Notes under the pieces: generated by a model
What the model was told of the DNA's origin: nothing
The model's input: the letters and a program-made list of their open reading frames with translations, nothing else
The model's database searches: none
In this document: piece by piece, positions 60,601 through 64,000 of the stretch
Position numbering within the stretch: position 1 is the stretch's first letter
Layout: the number at the start of each line of letters is the position of its first letter
Origin: Gibbula magus
Lineage: Eukaryota > Mollusca > Gastropoda > Trochida > Trochidae
Assembly (NCBI GenBank): GCA_936450465.1
Contig: OW388302.1
Location: 62,905,826-62,969,825, forward strand
DNA length: 64,000 bases
Direction: 5' to 3'
Made by a program: the position numbers and the translations under genes

Positions 60601-63600
60601 TGATCAAGATACAACAATAGTTTAACTGACGCTCAACATGATCAAGATACAACAATGGTTTAACTGACGCTCAGCATGATCAAGATACAACAATAGTTTA
60701 ACTGACGCTCAGCATTATCAAGATACAATAATGGTTTAACTGACGCTCAGCATGATCAAGATACAACAATGGTTTAACTGACGCTCAGCATGATCAAGAT
60801 ACAACAATGGTTTAACTGACGCTCAGCATGATCAAGATACAACAATGGTTTAACTGACGTTCAGCATGATCAAGATACAACAATGGTTTAACTGACGCTC
60901 AGCATGATCAAGATACAACAATAGTTTAACTGACGCTCAACATGATCAAGATACAACAATAGTTTAACTGACGCTCAGCATGATCAAGATACAACAATGG
61001 TTTAACTGACGCTCAGCATGATCAAGATACAACAATGGTTTAACTGACGCTCAGCATGATCAAGATACAACAATAGTTTAACTGACGTTCAGCATGATCA
61101 AGATACAACAATAGTTTAACTGACGCTCAGCATGATCAAGATACAACAATGGTTTAACTGACGCTCAACATGATCAAGATACAACAATGGTTTAACTGAC
61201 GCTCAGCATGATCAAGATACAACAATAGTTTAACTGACGCTCAGCATGATCAAGATACAACACTGGTTTAACTGACGCTCAGCATGATCAAGATACAACA
61301 ATGGTTTAACTGACGCTCAGCATGATCAAGATAAAACAATGGTTTAACTGACGCTCAACATGATCAAGATACAACAATGGTTTAACTGACGCTCAGCATG
61401 ATCAAGATACAACAATGGTTTAACTGACGCTCAGCATGATCAAGATACAACAATGGTTTAACTGACGCTCAGCATGATCAAGATACAACAATGGTTTAAC
61501 TGACGCTCAGCATGATCAAGATACAACAATGGTTTAACTGACGCTCAGCATGATCAAGATACAACAATAGTTTAACTGACGCTCAACATGATCAAGATAC
61601 AACAATAGTTTAACTGACGCTCAGCATGATCATGATACAACAATAGTTTAACTGACGCTCAGCATGATCAAGATACAACAATGGTTTAACTGACGCTCAG
61701 CATGATCAAGATACAACAATGGTTTAACTGACGTTCAGCATGATCAAGATACAACAATGGTTTAACTGACGCTCAGCATGATCAAGATACAACAATAGTT
61801 TAACTGACGCTCAACATGATCAAGATACAACACTGGTTTAACTGACGCTCAGCATGATCAAGATACAACAATGGTTTAACTGACGCTCAGCATGATCAAG
61901 ATACAACAATGGTTTAACTGACGCTCAGCATGATCAAGATACAACAATAGTTTAACTGACGCTCAACATGATCAAGATACAACACTGGTTTAACTGACGC
62001 TCAGCATGATCAAGATACAACAATAGTTTAACTGACGCTCAGCATTATCAAGATACAATAATGGTTTAACTGACGCTCAGCATGATCAAGATACAACAAT
62101 GGTTTAACTGACGCTCAGCATGATCAAGATACAACAATGGTTTAACTGACGCTCAGCATGATCAAGATACAACAATGGTTTAACTGACGTTCAGCATGAT
62201 CAAGATACAACAATGGTTTAACTGACGCTCAGCATGATCAAGATACAACAATAGTTTAACTGACGCTCAACATGATCAAGATACAACAATAGTTTAACTG
62301 ACGCTCAGCATGATCAAGATACAACAATGGTTTAACTGACGCTCAGCATGATCAAGATACAACAATAGTTTAACTGACGCTCAGCATGATCAAGATACAA
62401 CAATAGTTTAACTGACGCTCAGCATGATCAAGATACAACACTGGTTTAACTGACGCTCAGCATGATCAAGATACAACAATGGTTTAACTGACGCTCAGCA
62501 TGATCAAGATACAACAATGGTTTAACTGACGCTCAACATGATCAAGATACAACAATGGTTTAACTGACGCTCAGCATGATCAAGATACAACAATGGTTTA
62601 ACTGACGCTCAGCATGATCAAGATACAACAATGGTTTAACTGACGCTCAGCATGATCAAGATACAACAATGGTTTAACTGACGCTCAGCATGATCAAGAT
62701 ACAACACTGGTTTAACTGACGCTCAGCATGATCAAGATACAACAATGGTTTAACTGACGTTCAGCATGATCAAGATACAACAATGGTTTAACTGACGCTC
62801 AGCATGATCAAGATACAACAATAGTTTAACTGACGCTCAACATGATCAAGATACAACAATAGTTTAACTGACGCTCAGCATGATCAAGATACAACAATGG
62901 TTTAACTGACGCTCAGCATGATCAAGATACAACAATAGTTTAACTGACGCTCAGCATGATCAAGATACAACAATAGTTTAACTGACGCTCAGCATGATCA
63001 AGATACAACAATGGTTTAACTGACGTTCAGCATGATCGAGATACAACAATGGTTTAACTGACGTTCAGCATGATCAAGATACAACAATGGTTTAACTGAC
63101 GCTCAGCATGATCAAGATACAACAATGGTTTAACTGACGTTCAGCATGATCGATCAAGATACAACAATAGTTTAACTGACGCTCAGCATGATCAAGATAC
63201 AACAATAGTTTAACTGACGCTCAGCATGATCAAGATACAACAATAGTTTAACTGACGCTCAGCATGATCAAGATACAACACTGGTTTAACTGACGCTCAG
63301 CATGATCAAGATACAACAATGGTTTAACTGACGCTCAGCATGATCAAGATACAACAATGGTTTAACTGACGCTCAACATGATCAAGATACAACAATGGTT
63401 TAACTGACGCTCAGCATGATCAAGATACAACAATAGTTTAACTGACGCTCAGCATGATCAAGATACAACAATGGTTTAACTGACGCTCAGCAATATCAAG
63501 ATACAACAATGGTTTAACTGACGCTCAGCATGATCAAGATACAACAATGGTTTAACTGACGCTCAGCATGATCAAGATACAACAATGGTTTAACTGACGC

Positions 63601-64000
63601 TCAGCATGATCAAGATACAACAATGGTTTAATTGACGCTCAGCATGATCAAGATACAACAATGGTTTAACTGACGCTCAGCATGAGCAAGATACAACAAT
63701 GGTTTAACTGACGTTCAGCATGATCAAGATACAACAATGGTTTAACTGACGCTCAGCATGATCAAGATACAACAATAGTTTAACTGACGCTCAACATGAT
63801 CAAGATACAACAATAGTTTAACTGACGCTCAGCATGATCAAGATACAACAATGGTTTAACTGACGCTCAGCATGATCAAGATACAACAATAGTTTAACTG
63901 ACGCTCAGCATGATCAAGATACAACAATAGTTTAACTGACGCTCAGCATGATCAAGATACAACAATGGTTTAACTGACGTTCAGCATGATCGAGATACAA
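57669..64000. repeat. 38-bp satellite array, about 165 copies
   Basis: Unit gatcaagatacaacaatagt plus ttaactgacgctcagcat, very homogeneous. Variable positions: a/g in caata(g)gtt versus caatggtt, c/t in gacgctc/gacgttc, g/a in cagcat/caacat, and rare gcaatatc, cactgg and gatcatg variants. Every frame has stops. The array continues past the right edge. Linked variants recur at 418 bases (11 units) and 1,330 bases (35 units). Confidence 0.97.

Overview
This window looks like a piece of an animal nuclear genome, most likely a mollusc and probably a gastropod. It is AT-rich, has spliced genes with GT/AG introns, long microsatellites and minisatellites, and many animal-type transposable elements (DIRS, Penelope-like, LINE, Tc1-like, short TTAA-ended elements and a tRNA-derived SINE). 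The SINE has a gtgagtgagtgagtt / acgccgc end that I associate from memory with vetigastropods such as abalone; this assignment is inference.

Layout. 1-1,020 is a 293-bp satellite. 2,130-7,150 holds a duplicated hairpin block, a pyrimidine-rich minisatellite, a (TC)n tract and a two-letter 18/26-bp minisatellite. 8.33-10.25 kb holds a LINE tail and a dead Tc1-like transposon. 11,195-15,742 is a complete-ended but internally deleted DIRS tyrosine-recombinase retrotransposon, with a SINE inserted in its right terminal repeat. 15.7-23.5 kb is mostly unannotated sequence with SINE copies and repeat relics. 23,551-27,002 is a three-exon, plus-strand carbohydrate sulfotransferase gene. 27,651-56,868 is a minus-strand gene (or two) whose 16 recognisable small exons encode repeated Ly6/uPAR-like three-finger domains joined by Ser/Thr/Pro-rich linkers. 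Its introns are filled with mobile elements: a LINE, a Penelope-like element, two MITE classes and many foldback repeats. From 57.3 kb to the window edge there is a 38-bp satellite with higher-order repeats.

The two host genes probably act at the secretory pathway or cell surface: a Golgi type II sulfotransferase, and a cysteine-rich secreted or surface protein. Nothing shows that they work together. Exon phases agree at every splice junction I could test in both genes, which is the main support for the models. The most unusual features are: the exon 1 donor site of the sulfotransferase is the seed of a 25-bp minisatellite that repeats the splice donor about 20 times; a mobile element ends inside a splice donor region of the three-finger gene; a hammerhead-ribozyme-like pair sits in an inverted repeat; the DIRS ends can be read from its own internal complementary region; and the 38-bp satellite has 11-mer and 35-mer higher-order periods.
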